Shown: positions 8,928-17,777, counted from the stretch's first letter. The stretch: DNA of 64,000 nt from JASJAR01 sp039198225 (GCA_039198225.1 JBCCTQ010000004.1:96509-160508); one strand, 5' to 3'. A program made the numbers and translations. Notes: generated by a model not told the origin, from the letters alone.

Positions 8928-9449
8928 TTACCCCCCGAGGCTCTCAAGCCAGGCGATGAGATTGGCCCGGTCGCCCACGTCACGAATGCCATTGAACGAC
9001 ATCTTGGTGCCCGGCGCGTAGCCCTTTGGATCAGCAAGAAAACCGTTGAGGTTTTCGGGGCTCCAGACATCGGCCACGGCGACGAGCGAGCCTGAGTAAG
9101 AAAACCCGTCCGCCGAACTCACGTTGCGGCCTACAATGCCTGCGAGGTGGGGACCAGTCCCGTTGGCACCCGCTTCGAGCCGGTGACACGATTGGCATTG
9201 GCGCCAGAGCTTTTCGCCGGCGGCCGCATCTGCGGCGGCAAAGACCTCGGCAAACGGGATCTCAGCCTCTTCTTCCCCGCCGTGGTCATCTTCGACACCG
9301 GTATCGATGGTATAGGCCTGCTCGTGATGGTCCCCATGGGCGTCGCCCATGTGGTAGATCTCTTCCGCGAGCCAGCTTCCCAAAAGGAACACCAGCAGCG
9401 TGCTGCAAAGGCCCGCAACGGCTTTCGTTGCTGTCATCGTGTCGAGCAT
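8928..9449 (-). CDS. Membrane-anchored c-type cytochrome (CycM/c552-like)
   Basis: The 173-residue protein has an N-terminal membrane anchor (about 8-27), a His/Glu/Asp-rich linker (about 33-64), and a class I cytochrome c domain. Heme attaches at CQSCH (C85, C88, H89), and M150 in GTKMSF is the likely sixth ligand. Proteins of this type shuttle electrons between the bc1 complex and terminal oxidases. The domain's GTGPHLAGIVGRNVSS block fits mitochondrial-type cytochrome c. It is divergent from pheA. An alternative ATG at 9437 would shorten the N-terminus by four residues. Confidence 0.9.
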   Translation of the reverse strand: MLDTMTATKAVAGLCSTLLVFLLGSWLAEEIYHMGDAHGDHHEQAYTIDTGVEDDHGGEEEAEIPFAEVFAAADAAAGEKLWRQCQSCHRLEAGANGTGPHLAGIVGRNVSSADGFSYSGSLVAVADVWSPENLNGFLADPKGYAPGTKMSFNGIRDVGDRANLIAWLESLGG

Positions 9450-9573
9450 GGCCGATCCCGCTGTGTTCGAACGCCAGCACCTAAGCGCTTCCCTCCCTTA
9501 TCCGCAAGCGCTAAGAGGCGCGACGAAACGCCTCCGGACGGTGCTGGGGGCTTATATTCTAAGGGCTTACGTC

Positions 9574-10404
9574 ATGCCGGCCATCGCATTCCAGGGCGAA
9601 CTGGGCGCCTATTCCCACGAGGCGTGCCAAACGACCCATCCCAACCACGACCCGGTGCCGTGCCCAACCTTTGAAGACGTGGTCGAAACAGTTCGGAACG
9701 GCCGCGCCGATCTTGCGATGCTCCCGGTTGAAAACACGACCTACGGGCGGGTTGCCGACATCCACCGCCTTCTGCCGCAAAGCGAACTGCACATCATCGA
9801 AGAGGCGTTTCTGAGGGTTCATGTGAACCTTCTCGGGGTGCCCGGCGCCAAGTTAAGCGACGTCAAGATTGCCTATTCGCATCTCGTACTTCTTCCCCAA
9901 TGCGGAAAATTCCTCAGAAAAAACAACATCACAGGCGCGGTCAGTCCCGACAATGCCCGCGCCGCCCGCGACGTGGCCCAAAAGGGCGACGCCAATGTCG
10001 GTGCGCTGGCCTCGGAACTCGCCGCCGGGGTCTATGGGCTCGATATCCTGGCCCGCCACATCGAAGATAACGACCACAACACCACCCGGTTTCTCGTGAT
10101 GGCGCCCGAGGCCGACCTCAGCCGCCGGGGCGCCCACGGGATGATCACGTCTTTCGTGTTCCGGGTGCGCAACATCCCGGCCGCGCTCTACAAGGGTCTC
10201 GGCGGGTTTGCGACAAACTCGATAAACATGACCAAGCTCGAGAGCTACATGGTGGATGGGTCATTCACCGCAACCCAGTTTTATGCCGATGTGGAGGGCC
10301 ACCCGGAGGATACGGGGCTGAAAAATGCCCTGGAAGAGCTCGACTACTTTACAAGCGAGCTCAAGATCCTCGGCGTTTATCCCGCCCATGAAAAGCGCTA
10401 CTAG
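9574..10404 (+). CDS. pheA: Prephenate dehydratase
   Basis: The 276-residue monofunctional enzyme converts prephenate to phenylpyruvate. The N-terminal catalytic lobe starts MPAIAFQGELGAYSHEA; the conserved TRF motif sits at 171-173 in DHNTTRFLVM. The C-terminal ACT domain begins near 191 and would bind phenylalanine for feedback control, though the usual ESRP motif reads ESYMV (223-227), a variant I recall from other alphaproteobacterial enzymes. The frame is open further upstream but without family sequence, so I start at 9574. It ends overlapping the convergent SRPBCC gene by 4 bases. Confidence 0.93.
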   Translation: MPAIAFQGELGAYSHEACQTTHPNHDPVPCPTFEDVVETVRNGRADLAMLPVENTTYGRVADIHRLLPQSELHIIEEAFLRVHVNLLGVPGAKLSDVKIAYSHLVLLPQCGKFLRKNNITGAVSPDNARAARDVAQKGDANVGALASELAAGVYGLDILARHIEDNDHNTTRFLVMAPEADLSRRGAHGMITSFVFRVRNIPAALYKGLGGFATNSINMTKLESYMVDGSFTATQFYADVEGHPEDTGLKNALEELDYFTSELKILGVYPAHEKRY

Positions 10405-10862
10405 GGCCCGGCAACGTCCAAAAGTCGGTGGGCAAACGACTTGACCCTCGCTTTAAAGCGTCGCGAGAATAGGCCCTTCGCAAAGCCCATGCAGAAAAGC
10501 ACGAGACGCGCCTTGAAGGTCTCTGGCAGCATGTTGACCGTGACGTGCATCCGGGTGAGGCACGGAGCCAGGCCGGTCAATTCGACCCCGCCTTGGCACG
10601 AATAGTCGCGGCCCGACGCCTGAAAACTCACCGCTTTGCCTGGCCGTAACTCGGTGACTTCAGCCCTCGCCAGTCGCGCTTTGCCGCGAAAATCGAACCC
10701 GACCTGCCAGGCCAAACCAAGTTCTCCGGCCATTGATGGCTCTATCCTATCGATACTGAGGCCGCGGCGAAGGCCTTGGAGTTCCAGGGCATCGAAGTCG
10801 ACGAGGCTCGCGTAAACCCGGTCGAGGGGGGCTTTGATATCCTCGCGGGCGGAGAGTTTCAT
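10401..10862 (-). CDS. SRPBCC-family protein (START-like hydrophobic ligand fold)
   Basis: The 153-residue protein begins MKLSAREDIKAPLDRVYASLVDFDALE, the classic first strand and helix of polyketide cyclase/CoxG-like SRPBCC proteins, and ends with a helix rich in basic residues. These proteins bind hydrophobic ligands or lipids; nothing in the sequence identifies the ligand. It starts 7 bases after the nudC stop, so it is likely cotranscribed and perhaps translationally coupled. The start at 10862 is chosen because the open frame upstream lies inside nudC. Confidence 0.8.
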   Translation of the reverse strand: MKLSAREDIKAPLDRVYASLVDFDALELQGLRRGLSIDRIEPSMAGELGLAWQVGFDFRGKARLARAEVTELRPGKAVSFQASGRDYSCQGGVELTGLAPCLTRMHVTVNMLPETFKARLVLFCMGFAKGLFSRRFKARVKSFAHRLLDVAGP

Positions 10863-10869
10863 GGCGGCC

Positions 10870-11841
10870 TCAAAGGCGGTCCGCAAGCCATGCGCGCAGC
10901 ATATAATGGGCCACGGCTCCCGTTCGGGGCGCGCGGATCTCGGCGTGCTGTCCCCGGAAGATCTCGGCCATTTCCTCGCGACTGATCCAGCGGGCGTCTT
11001 CCAACTCGGCCGGGTCGAGCACGATCGCCGTGCCGAGCGCTTTGCCCACATAGCCAAGCATCAAGGATGCCGGAAACGGCCAGGGCTGCGCCAGCCGATA
11101 TTCGACCTTCCCCACCCGGATACCAGCCTCCTCGAAAACTTCGCGGCGAGTGGCGGCTTCGGGGGTCTCGCCGGGCTCCACAAAGCCCGCCAAAAGAGAA
11201 TACATGCCTTCGGGCCATCCCGGTGAGCGGCCCACTAGCACGGAGTTTCCGTGAAAGATCGCCATTATGACAACGGGATCGGTCCTCGGAAAATGCCGTG
11301 CCCCGCATGCACTGCAATGGCGCTGCCAGCCCGCTTCGATCAGGTCGCTCTCCGCACCACAGCGGGCGCAATGTCGGTGGGTTGCGTGCCAGCCCAGCAA
11401 CGCTTTGGCCGTGGCCAGTCGCTCGGCCGACGCCGCATCGAGGGTCGCCATGACAGCGCGCAATTCGACGAAACGGGAGGTTGGATCGAGTGCCGGGTGG
11501 CGTTGTTCGGTCGGATCGAGGAAGGCACCTATCGCGTCCGGCACCTCCTCGGGCACCCATTTGGCGAGATCGGCGGCAAACCAGTGGCCCCGGCTATCGC
11601 GTCCGAGGTAAATCGGAGGCTCGCCCATATCGTCGAGGGCGCCGTGGCCCGGCGGGATCGGCGCAATCGCGTTTTCGCCTTCGAACAAGGCCGGTTTGCC
11701 GCGCCAAAACGGGATGATCCGCGTTGTCGGGTCCGCCAAGGCGGCGCCCATCGCAGCCCCATCGCCCCGGAGTTCGGCCGCCCGGTCGAGCCCCGCGCCG
11801 CCAAACACCACGTCTGGGTCATATCGGAAGTTGTCATCCAC
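10870..11841 (-). CDS. nudC: NAD(H) diphosphatase / NAD-cap decapping Nudix hydrolase
   Basis: The 323-residue protein has the NudC architecture: an N-terminal domain, a zinc ribbon with C158, C161, C176 and C179, and a Nudix domain. The Nudix box spans about 219-241 (GFVEPGET then REVFEEAGI), and the NudC-specific QPWPFP motif is at 252-257. The enzyme cleaves NADH to NMNH and AMP and can remove NAD caps from RNA. It is divergent from the CpdB-like gene and upstream of the SRPBCC gene in an apparent two-gene operon. Confidence 0.94.
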   Translation of the reverse strand: MDDNFRYDPDVVFGGAGLDRAAELRGDGAAMGAALADPTTRIIPFWRGKPALFEGENAIAPIPPGHGALDDMGEPPIYLGRDSRGHWFAADLAKWVPEEVPDAIGAFLDPTEQRHPALDPTSRFVELRAVMATLDAASAERLATAKALLGWHATHRHCARCGAESDLIEAGWQRHCSACGARHFPRTDPVVIMAIFHGNSVLVGRSPGWPEGMYSLLAGFVEPGETPEAATRREVFEEAGIRVGKVEYRLAQPWPFPASLMLGYVGKALGTAIVLDPAELEDARWISREEMAEIFRGQHAEIRAPRTGAVAHYMLRAWLADRL

Positions 11842-12010
11842 GCAAGAAGGACGTTACACGGGTGCGCGCCGAAGGCAATCGGCCCCGCCACCTGTCCAAA
11901 AGAACAGGCATTTCCGGGTATTTAGGACTTGGCACTGTCGAGGCCCTGGCGGAATAATCATCTGCGGGCGACCCGCAAGGGCAGCCACGCGAGAACGGAG
12001 CCAACCCGAA

Positions 12011-13957
12011 TTGAGCGACGACAAATCTCTACCGGGTCAAGGCCAATACACACATCGTTATTCCGAACGCGCTGGCGCCCAACAAGCCCATCTTCGCATC
12101 CTCGAGACGTCCGATCTCCACGCGCACATATTTCCCTACGATTACTTCGCCGCGAAAGCCGATCCCAATGTGGGCCTCGGCCGGATCGCGCTCCTCGTCG
12201 AGCGAGCCCGCCATTCGGCCCCCAACACGCTTCTTTTTGACAATGGAGATTTTCTCCAAGGCACGCCGTTGGGGGACTTTATCGCAGAAGGTGCCTTGGC
12301 CGACGTCGCCCGTCCCCATCCCGTGATCGCGGCCATGAATGCGCTTGGCTATGATGCGGGCACGGTGGGGAACCACGAGTTCAATTTCGGTCTCGATTTT
12401 CTTCTCAGCGCCCTGAAAGACGCCGATTTCCCGCTCCTTTCGGCCAATGCGATCCGCAAGATGGGCAAACGACCGGCTGAAGACGTCACGTATTTTCCGC
12501 CCGTTGCGATCCTGGAGCGGACGCTTTCCAGCGGATCTGGGGAGATGTTGCCGATCCGGGTAGGCCTTATAGGCTTCCTGCCCCCCCAGACCAGCCGATG
12601 GGACCGGGCAAAACTCGCCGGGCAATTGGACACGCGCGACATCGTCGAGACCGCGAGGGACTACGCTCCCGAATTAAAGGCACAAGGTGCCGATCTCATC
12701 GTGGCACTGGCCCATTCCGGCCTCGGCGCCGCTGAACCGGCAAAGGACCAGGAAAATGCCTGCCTGCCCCTTGCGGCCCTTCCGGAGATCGACGTCGTCC
12801 TTGCAGGCCATTCCCATCTTGTCTTCCCATCGCCGCGCTTCGCCGGAATTCCGGGGATCGACGTTGAGAACGGTTGGATCAATGGCAAACCCGCCACCAT
12901 GCCTGGCGCCTGGGGCACCCATCTTGGGGTGGTCGATCTCTTACTCGGACGGGAGAATGGCAACTGGACGGTTCTCGACAGCCAAGGCAGCACACAGCCC
13001 CTGTCGGATCTGCCGGGCGACCAGGACCCTGCTGCCTCAGCGGATACGCGCATCTTAGCGGCCGCTGAGAAGGCCCATAAGCAGGCAATCTCCCTGATCG
13101 AAAAGCCAATCGGCGAGACCCCGATCGCATTGCAAACCTACTTTGCCACCCTTCCCTCCAACAACGCACTCGCGGTGATCGCCGGCGCCAAAGCCGCCCA
13201 TGTCAAAGAGGCCCTGCGGGACAGCGAGGTGAAAGACCTTCCGGTTCTTTCATCGGCCACCCCGTTCAAATCCGGCGGTCGCGGGGGCCCGGACTACTAT
13301 ACCGACATCGCCGCAGGTCCGCTTGCCATACGGAACGCCGCCGACCTCTACATTTACCCCAACGACATTCGCGCCGTTCGGATCTGCGGGTCCGAGCTTA
13401 GGGGCTGGCTCGAAAGGGCAGCCTCGATCTTCAATCAGGTGACCCCGGGCGCCCAAGACGCCCGGCTCCTCGACCGCGATGCGCCCGGCTACATATTCGA
13501 CGTGATGTTTGGGCTCGACTACGAGATCGACATTTCAGCTGAACCTCTCTTTTTGCGCGACGGGGAACGGACCGGCGGCAAGGGCAGGATCAAAAACCTC
13601 CGTTTTGAGGGGCGCCCGGTGACCGATGACATGGAGTTTCTTGTAGCAACCAACAGCTACCGCATTTCGGGCGTCGATGGGTTCCCGGGCGCAAACGAAG
13701 AAAGCCTGGTCTATTCCGCTCCGGTCACGGTCCGCGATCTAGTGATCAACCATATCGGCCGGGGCGGGGCCAAAGACGCGCTGATTCCAAGTCCCTGGCG
13801 ATTTACCCCGCTGCCCGGCACAAGCCTTCTTTTTGAAACCGGCTGGGGCTCCCGTGCCCGGCGCCCCGATATCGTCGGCCTTTCGGTCGAAGACCGCGGC
13901 TCTGAAACCCCGGGATACGCCACCTACCGGCTTACATTCCCGGCCGCTGAGGGTTGA
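12011..13957 (+). CDS. 2',3'-cyclic-nucleotide 2'-phosphodiesterase / 3'- or 5'-nucleotidase (CpdB-like)
   Basis: The 648-residue metallophosphoesterase shows the calcineurin-type motifs SDLHAHIF (34-41), DNGD (77-80), GNHEF (120-124), AHSG (234-237) and GHSHL (266-270). The C-terminal nucleotidase domain holds TNSYRISGVDGFPG and the NDIRAVRICGSELRGWLE segment. It probably hydrolyses 2',3'-cyclic nucleotides and nucleoside monophosphates. Unlike periplasmic CpdB it shows no signal peptide. I use a TTG at 12011 because GGAG lies 10 bases upstream and no ATG occurs in frame before it. It is divergent from nudC across about 170 bases. Confidence 0.88.
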   Translation: MSDDKSLPGQGQYTHRYSERAGAQQAHLRILETSDLHAHIFPYDYFAAKADPNVGLGRIALLVERARHSAPNTLLFDNGDFLQGTPLGDFIAEGALADVARPHPVIAAMNALGYDAGTVGNHEFNFGLDFLLSALKDADFPLLSANAIRKMGKRPAEDVTYFPPVAILERTLSSGSGEMLPIRVGLIGFLPPQTSRWDRAKLAGQLDTRDIVETARDYAPELKAQGADLIVALAHSGLGAAEPAKDQENACLPLAALPEIDVVLAGHSHLVFPSPRFAGIPGIDVENGWINGKPATMPGAWGTHLGVVDLLLGRENGNWTVLDSQGSTQPLSDLPGDQDPAASADTRILAAAEKAHKQAISLIEKPIGETPIALQTYFATLPSNNALAVIAGAKAAHVKEALRDSEVKDLPVLSSATPFKSGGRGGPDYYTDIAAGPLAIRNAADLYIYPNDIRAVRICGSELRGWLERAASIFNQVTPGAQDARLLDRDAPGYIFDVMFGLDYEIDISAEPLFLRDGERTGGKGRIKNLRFEGRPVTDDMEFLVATNSYRISGVDGFPGANEESLVYSAPVTVRDLVINHIGRGGAKDALIPSPWRFTPLPGTSLLFETGWGSRARRPDIVGLSVEDRGSETPGYATYRLTFPAAEG

Positions 13958-14011
13958 CGCCAGCTTTAAACATGCCGCAACTGGCCAATTAGCAAGCAAA
14001 GCTGGGAGGGT

Positions 14012-14030
14012 CTGCCCGTTTCTCGGGCAG
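14012..14030 (+). terminator. Stem-loop after the CpdB-like gene
   Basis: CTGCCCG (14012-14018) and CGGGCAG (14024-14030) form a 7-bp stem with a 5-base loop, followed by TTCAGTTTG. It lies 55 bases past the upstream stop and 106 bases before the next gene, consistent with a weak terminator. Confidence 0.45.
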
Positions 14031-14135
14031 TTCAGTTTGCAAATCAGCGGATCGAGCTGGGGCTCTGGACTCCTCCCCAATGAAACTGACGTTGGGAGCC
14101 GACTTTCGACGCCCGATCCATGAGGAGGACCGCCC

Positions 14136-15143
14136 TTGTTTACCCGCGCTATCGCCGTCGCCGGCGCTTTCGTCCTGGCTGCCGCCGCTGCCCAGGCTGA
14201 AACCAAAATCCCATTCGCCCTCGACTGGAAGTTCGAAGGCCCGTCGGCGCCCTACTTCGCCGCGATCGACAATGGCCATTTCGCCGAAAAAGGCCTCGAA
14301 GTGGAAGTTGCCGAGGGCAAAGGCTCGCTCGACGCAATCCCGAAAGTTGCCACCGGCGCCTTCCCAATTGGCTTTGCCGATATCAACTCGCTGATTAAAT
14401 TCCTCGACCAGAACCCGGGCGCTCCGGTCACGGCCGTGATGATGATCTATGACAAGCCGCCCTTCGCGGTTGTGGGCCGGAAGTCTTTGGGCATCGAAGC
14501 GCCGAAAGACCTTGAAGGCAAAGTCCTTGGCGCCCCGCCGCCCGATGGTGCTTGGGCGCAGTTCCCGGCATTTGCCACCGCCAATGACCTCGACGTGGGC
14601 GCGATCACGGTTGAGCCTGTAGGCTTTCCGACCCGAGAGCCGATGCTCGCGGCCGGGGAAGTGGACGCCGTGACCGGGTTTTCGTTTTCATCCTATCTCA
14701 ACCTCGTCCGCCTTGGCGTGGAAGAAGATGACATTTCGACGATCCTGATGGCTGACTACGGCCTCGCGCTCTATGGCAACGCGATTATCGTCAACACCGA
14801 TTTCGCCGCGGAAAATGCCGACGTGGTGAGCGGATTTCTCGCGGCCGTGGCGGCTGGCTGGAAAGACGCCATCGCCGATCCGAGCGCGGCAGTCGCATCG
14901 CTGATCGAGCGGAACCCAGCTGCCGACGCTGATTTGGAGACCCGGCGGCTCGAATTGGCCATCGACGCTAATGTGGTTACCGACTGGTCCGAGACGAACG
15001 GCATCGGCCCGATCGATCCAGACCGCATGGCCGCCGCCATCGAGCAGCTCAAGGAAACCTATGAGTTCCAAAACGAGCCCGATGCGGCACTTTACTTTAC
15101 CGACGCCTTCCTTCCCGATGCGGGCATGCGGATGCTGAAGTAA
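14136..15143 (+). CDS. NMT1/THI5-type ABC transporter substrate-binding protein
   Basis: The 335-residue protein has a clear signal peptide (about 1-21, ending AAQA before ETKIPF). The mature part begins FALDWKFEGPSAPYFAAIDNGHFAEKGLEVEV, the hallmark of NMT1/THI5-like binding proteins that recognise thiamine-pyrimidine precursors, alkanesulfonates or riboflavin-related compounds. The start is a TTG at 14136 backed by GAGGAGG with a 7-base spacer. It heads a three-gene importer. The substrate is unresolved: I found no TPP riboswitch signature upstream and no thi genes nearby. Confidence 0.85.
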   Translation: MFTRAIAVAGAFVLAAAAAQAETKIPFALDWKFEGPSAPYFAAIDNGHFAEKGLEVEVAEGKGSLDAIPKVATGAFPIGFADINSLIKFLDQNPGAPVTAVMMIYDKPPFAVVGRKSLGIEAPKDLEGKVLGAPPPDGAWAQFPAFATANDLDVGAITVEPVGFPTREPMLAAGEVDAVTGFSFSSYLNLVRLGVEEDDISTILMADYGLALYGNAIIVNTDFAAENADVVSGFLAAVAAGWKDAIADPSAAVASLIERNPAADADLETRRLELAIDANVVTDWSETNGIGPIDPDRMAAAIEQLKETYEFQNEPDAALYFTDAFLPDAGMRMLK

Positions 15144-15154
15144 GCCAAGCTCGG

Positions 15155-15174
15155 CGGGCAGCATCGGCTGCCCG
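15155..15174 (+). other. Intercistronic stem-loop after the binding-protein gene
   Basis: CGGGCAGC (15155-15162) and GCTGCCCG (15167-15174) form a perfect 8-bp stem with the tetraloop ATCG, between the binding-protein stop and the ATPase start. Such hairpins often protect the upstream cistron so the binding protein is made in excess; TCTCTT after it could also allow partial termination. Confidence 0.55.
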
Positions 15175-15183
15175 TCTCTTGCA

Positions 15184-15975
15184 ATGACGATGGAAATCGA
15201 GATCAAGGGCGTCCGCCACGCCTATAGGACGCCAACCGGGCCCCTCCCGGTGTTGGATGGGCTCGACATCGCGGTCCCCGAAGGCGCGTTTTGCGCCGTT
15301 GTGGGCCCCTCGGGCTGCGGAAAATCCACACTGACGCGCCTTGTGGCGGGCCTCATGAAACCCGACGCGGGCGAAGTTTGGCTCCACGGCGAAATGGTCA
15401 AATCGCCCCGAAAAACCGTCGGAATGGCGTTTCAGAACCCGGTCATGCTCGAATGGCGGACGATCCTTCAAAACGTGATCCTGCCCCTCGAGATTGTCGC
15501 TCCCTCCATGGCCAAGCGCGACCGCGAAGCCCGGGCGATGGAGCTTCTCGACCTCGTGGGGCTTCAGGGTTTTGAAGACAAACGCCCCTCGGAGCTCTCG
15601 GGCGGCATGCGCCAGCGCGCCTCGCTCTGCCGAGCGATCGTCCATAAGCCGGACGTTTTGATCATGGACGAACCCTTTGGCGCGCTGGACGCGTTCACCC
15701 GGGAAGATCTTTGGCAAACCATGCGCGATCTTCGCACCAAGGAGCCCTTTACGGCGGTGCTGATCACCCATGACCTGCGAGAAAGCGTCTTTCTGGGCGA
15801 TCAGGTGGTCGTCCTGTCCGGACGCCCGGCCCACACGCAATACGTGCTCGACGTCGACCTTCCCGCCGACCGCACCCTCGACATTCTCTATGACGCGAAA
15901 GTGGGCGATATGCTCCATGACCTTCGCGACCAGATCAAAATTGCCCAAGGGCGAACGGCGGAGGTGGCGCAATGA
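15184..15975 (+). CDS. ABC transporter ATP-binding protein (ThiZ/SsuB/TauB-like)
   Basis: The 263-residue ATPase has Walker A GPSGCGKS (41-48), signature LSGGM (138-142, with M replacing the usual Q as in SsuB/TauB relatives) and Walker B VLIMDEP (158-164). It energises the importer built from the neighbouring binding protein and permease. The stop overlaps the permease ATG by 4 bases (ATGA). A second possible ATG lies two codons downstream; neither has a strong Shine-Dalgarno. Confidence 0.9.
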   Translation: MTMEIEIKGVRHAYRTPTGPLPVLDGLDIAVPEGAFCAVVGPSGCGKSTLTRLVAGLMKPDAGEVWLHGEMVKSPRKTVGMAFQNPVMLEWRTILQNVILPLEIVAPSMAKRDREARAMELLDLVGLQGFEDKRPSELSGGMRQRASLCRAIVHKPDVLIMDEPFGALDAFTREDLWQTMRDLRTKEPFTAVLITHDLRESVFLGDQVVVLSGRPAHTQYVLDVDLPADRTLDILYDAKVGDMLHDLRDQIKIAQGRTAEVAQ

Positions 15976-16730
15976 TCCAAAAGGTCGCCGTCCCGATCCT
16001 GGCTGTTGCCGCCTTCGTGGCATTTTGGGAATTTCTCGTCTGGGTCAATGGCTGGCCGAACTATGTGATGGCCTCACCGTCGGACCTGCCGGATGCCTAT
16101 ATCCGGTTCGCCGGGCTCTTCATCGAGGGCGCTTGGCAGACCCTTTGGAGAACCGTGGCAGGGCTCGCCATCGCGGTGATCGTGGGGCTCATGCTCGGCA
16201 TGGTCATGGGCTTTTCCCGGATCGCGCGCGACGCGCTCTATCCCCTTTTGGTGGGCTTTAACGCGATCCCAAAGGCCACGCTCGTTCCGGTTTTGGCGCT
16301 TCTTTTCATAGGCCAGCACAATTTCAACACGGTGATGATGGCGTTTCTCATTTCGTTTTTCCCGATTGCGGTCTCGGTTGGGATCGGGCTCTCAACGCTT
16401 GAGCCGGAATACCGCGACATTCTTCGTTCGCTCGGCGCCTCGCGGTTTACGATCTTTTGGAAGATTGCGTTGCCGAAGACCCTGCCGGAGTTCTTTGGCG
16501 CGCTCAAAGTGGCCGTCACGCTGGCCTTTATCGGCACCAATCTCGTTGAGATCGTCTCCCCCCATGGGCGGGGGCTCGGCGCGCTCTTTCTGTCAGGCCA
16601 AACGAATTCGAATTATCCCCTCATGTTCGCGGTTCTGATCGCGCTCGCCGTGCTGGGGATCATTCTTTACTACATCGTGGTGGCCCTGGAGCGCATCTTT
16701 GCGGGCTGGGCCGAACGGGCCCCCACCTAA
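15972..16730 (+). CDS. ABC transporter permease (ThiX/SsuC-like)
   Basis: The 252-residue inner-membrane permease has about six hydrophobic helices and the cytoplasmic EAA loop EYRDILRSLGASRFTIFWKI ALPKTL, matching SsuC/TauC/ThiX permeases. It starts inside the ATPase stop (ATGA overlap) and ends overlapping the convergent metallopeptidase gene by 4 bases. Together with 14136-15975 it forms a complete importer for a small organic molecule, probably a pyrimidine precursor or sulfonate-like compound. Confidence 0.9.
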   Translation: MIQKVAVPILAVAAFVAFWEFLVWVNGWPNYVMASPSDLPDAYIRFAGLFIEGAWQTLWRTVAGLAIAVIVGLMLGMVMGFSRIARDALYPLLVGFNAIPKATLVPVLALLFIGQHNFNTVMMAFLISFFPIAVSVGIGLSTLEPEYRDILRSLGASRFTIFWKIALPKTLPEFFGALKVAVTLAFIGTNLVEIVSPHGRGLGALFLSGQTNSNYPLMFAVLIALAVLGIILYYIVVALERIFAGWAERAPT

Positions 16731-17569
16731 AGACGGTCAGTCGAAAATGTATCGCATCCGGCCACCTGGCGCTGTTGAAAGCCCCTGGCAAACCACCGTG
16801 CGCGCTGCTCTGACGTGCCATGGGTGAACGTATGGGGGTTGGCCGCCCGGCCGGCCCGTTGGGCGAGATAATCGTCTCCGATACGGCGCGCAGCATTGAC
16901 CGCTTCTTCGATATCGCCGGGTTCGAGCAGGTCCTCAACACCCGCCGCCCAAATGCCTGACAGGCAATCGGCCATCAGTTCGGTGCGAACCGACAGCTGG
17001 TTGCTCTGGGTCGGGCTCGACCGGGCACGAAGCTCCATCACCTGGGGCAAGATCCCCATCTCGTTCTGCACATGGTGGGCCACCTCATGGGCAATCACGT
17101 AAGCCGCTGCAAAGTCGCCCCGGGCACCGAGTTCGCGGGAAAGCGTGGCGAAAAACGCCGTGTCGAGATAGGCGCGCCGGTCGGCTGGGCAGTAGAACGG
17201 ACCCGTTGAAGCCGACGCACCGCCACAACCCGATTGGGTGGCGCCAGAGAAGAGAATGAGCTCTGGCGGTCGGTAGGCGGCGCCCAATTGGGCGGGGAAG
17301 ATTTCGCCCCAGACGACTTCCGTCGTTGTGAGCACCCGGGCCGCGAAATCGCCGGCGGCGACTTCTTCTTGGGAGAGGTCGCGGGTTTCCGAAGGGCTTT
17401 GGCTGACTTGGTCATCTTGGAGAAGCGGGGTCACATCTACACCCAAGAAAGCGCCAATCAAAAGGACCGCGATAAGACCAATCCCGCCGAGGCCAGCCGT
17501 TCCCCCGGCCGAGCGCCGTCGGCGCCGATCGCTCACGTTGCTTGACCGTTTGACACCCCTGAGCCGCAT
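16727..17569 (-). CDS. ypfJ: Putative neutral zinc metallopeptidase, YpfJ family
   Basis: The 280-residue protein has a basic N-terminus with RRRRR, one transmembrane helix at about 26-43, and a periplasmic zinc-protease domain. The HExxH motif is HEVAHH at 161-166, and the downstream ELMADCLSGIWA segment supplies the family's third ligand region. Family members are annotated as neutral zinc metallopeptidases; the substrate is unknown. I start at the ATG at 17569 because GGAGGGGGAC precedes it directly; an ATG four codons upstream has no Shine-Dalgarno. Confidence 0.87.
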   Translation of the reverse strand: MRLRGVKRSSNVSDRRRRRSAGGTAGLGGIGLIAVLLIGAFLGVDVTPLLQDDQVSQSPSETRDLSQEEVAAGDFAARVLTTTEVVWGEIFPAQLGAAYRPPELILFSGATQSGCGGASASTGPFYCPADRRAYLDTAFFATLSRELGARGDFAAAYVIAHEVAHHVQNEMGILPQVMELRARSSPTQSNQLSVRTELMADCLSGIWAAGVEDLLEPGDIEEAVNAARRIGDDYLAQRAGRAANPHTFTHGTSEQRARWFARGFQQRQVAGCDTFSTDRL

Positions 17570-17638
17570 GTCCCCCTCCATTTGAGCCCGTCGGCAGCCT
17601 GCCAGAGGCCAACGGTTTATGAAAGTCTCCGCCCAGAA

Positions 17639-17667
17639 TTGCGAATCTTGGGCGGTTTTCCTATATC
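17639..17667 (+). promoter_or_regulatory. Putative sigma70 promoter of the SRP RNA gene
   Basis: A -35-like TTGCGA (17639-17644) and -10-like TATATC (17662-17667) are 17 bases apart, placing transcription start within a few bases of the SRP RNA 5' end. Confidence 0.55.
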
Positions 17668-17670
17668 TGG

Positions 17671-17777
17671 GAATGAGAGGTTGGCGCGGGCAGGCGCCTC
17701 GCCAACCCGGTCAGGTCCGGAAGGAAGCAGCCGTAACGAGCCCCGCTTGGGTCGTTGTCCAGCCTCTCACCATTCTT
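17671..17777 (+). ncRNA. ffs: Signal recognition particle RNA, small bacterial type (4.5S)
   Basis: The conserved SRP Alu-less core GTCAGGTCCGGAAGGAAGCAGC, split by its apical GGAA tetraloop and the asymmetric A/C loop, is at about 17710-17731 with the partner strand GTAACGA following. The distal ends GAATGAGAGG (17671-17680) and CCTCTCACCATTC (about 17763-17775) pair to close a roughly 100-nt hairpin. It binds Ffh to target nascent membrane proteins. The 3' end abuts the convergent small membrane protein gene. Ends are approximate. Confidence 0.95.

Noticed and set aside
13958..14135. TPP riboswitch before the NMT1/THI5-type importer
   Set aside because: I searched by eye for the conserved CTGAGA and ACCTGATC-type segments and found none; only a 7-bp hairpin is present.
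15097..16023. 308-codon minus-strand frame over the ABC ATPase
   Set aside because: Antisense shadow; the plus strand encodes all ABC motifs.
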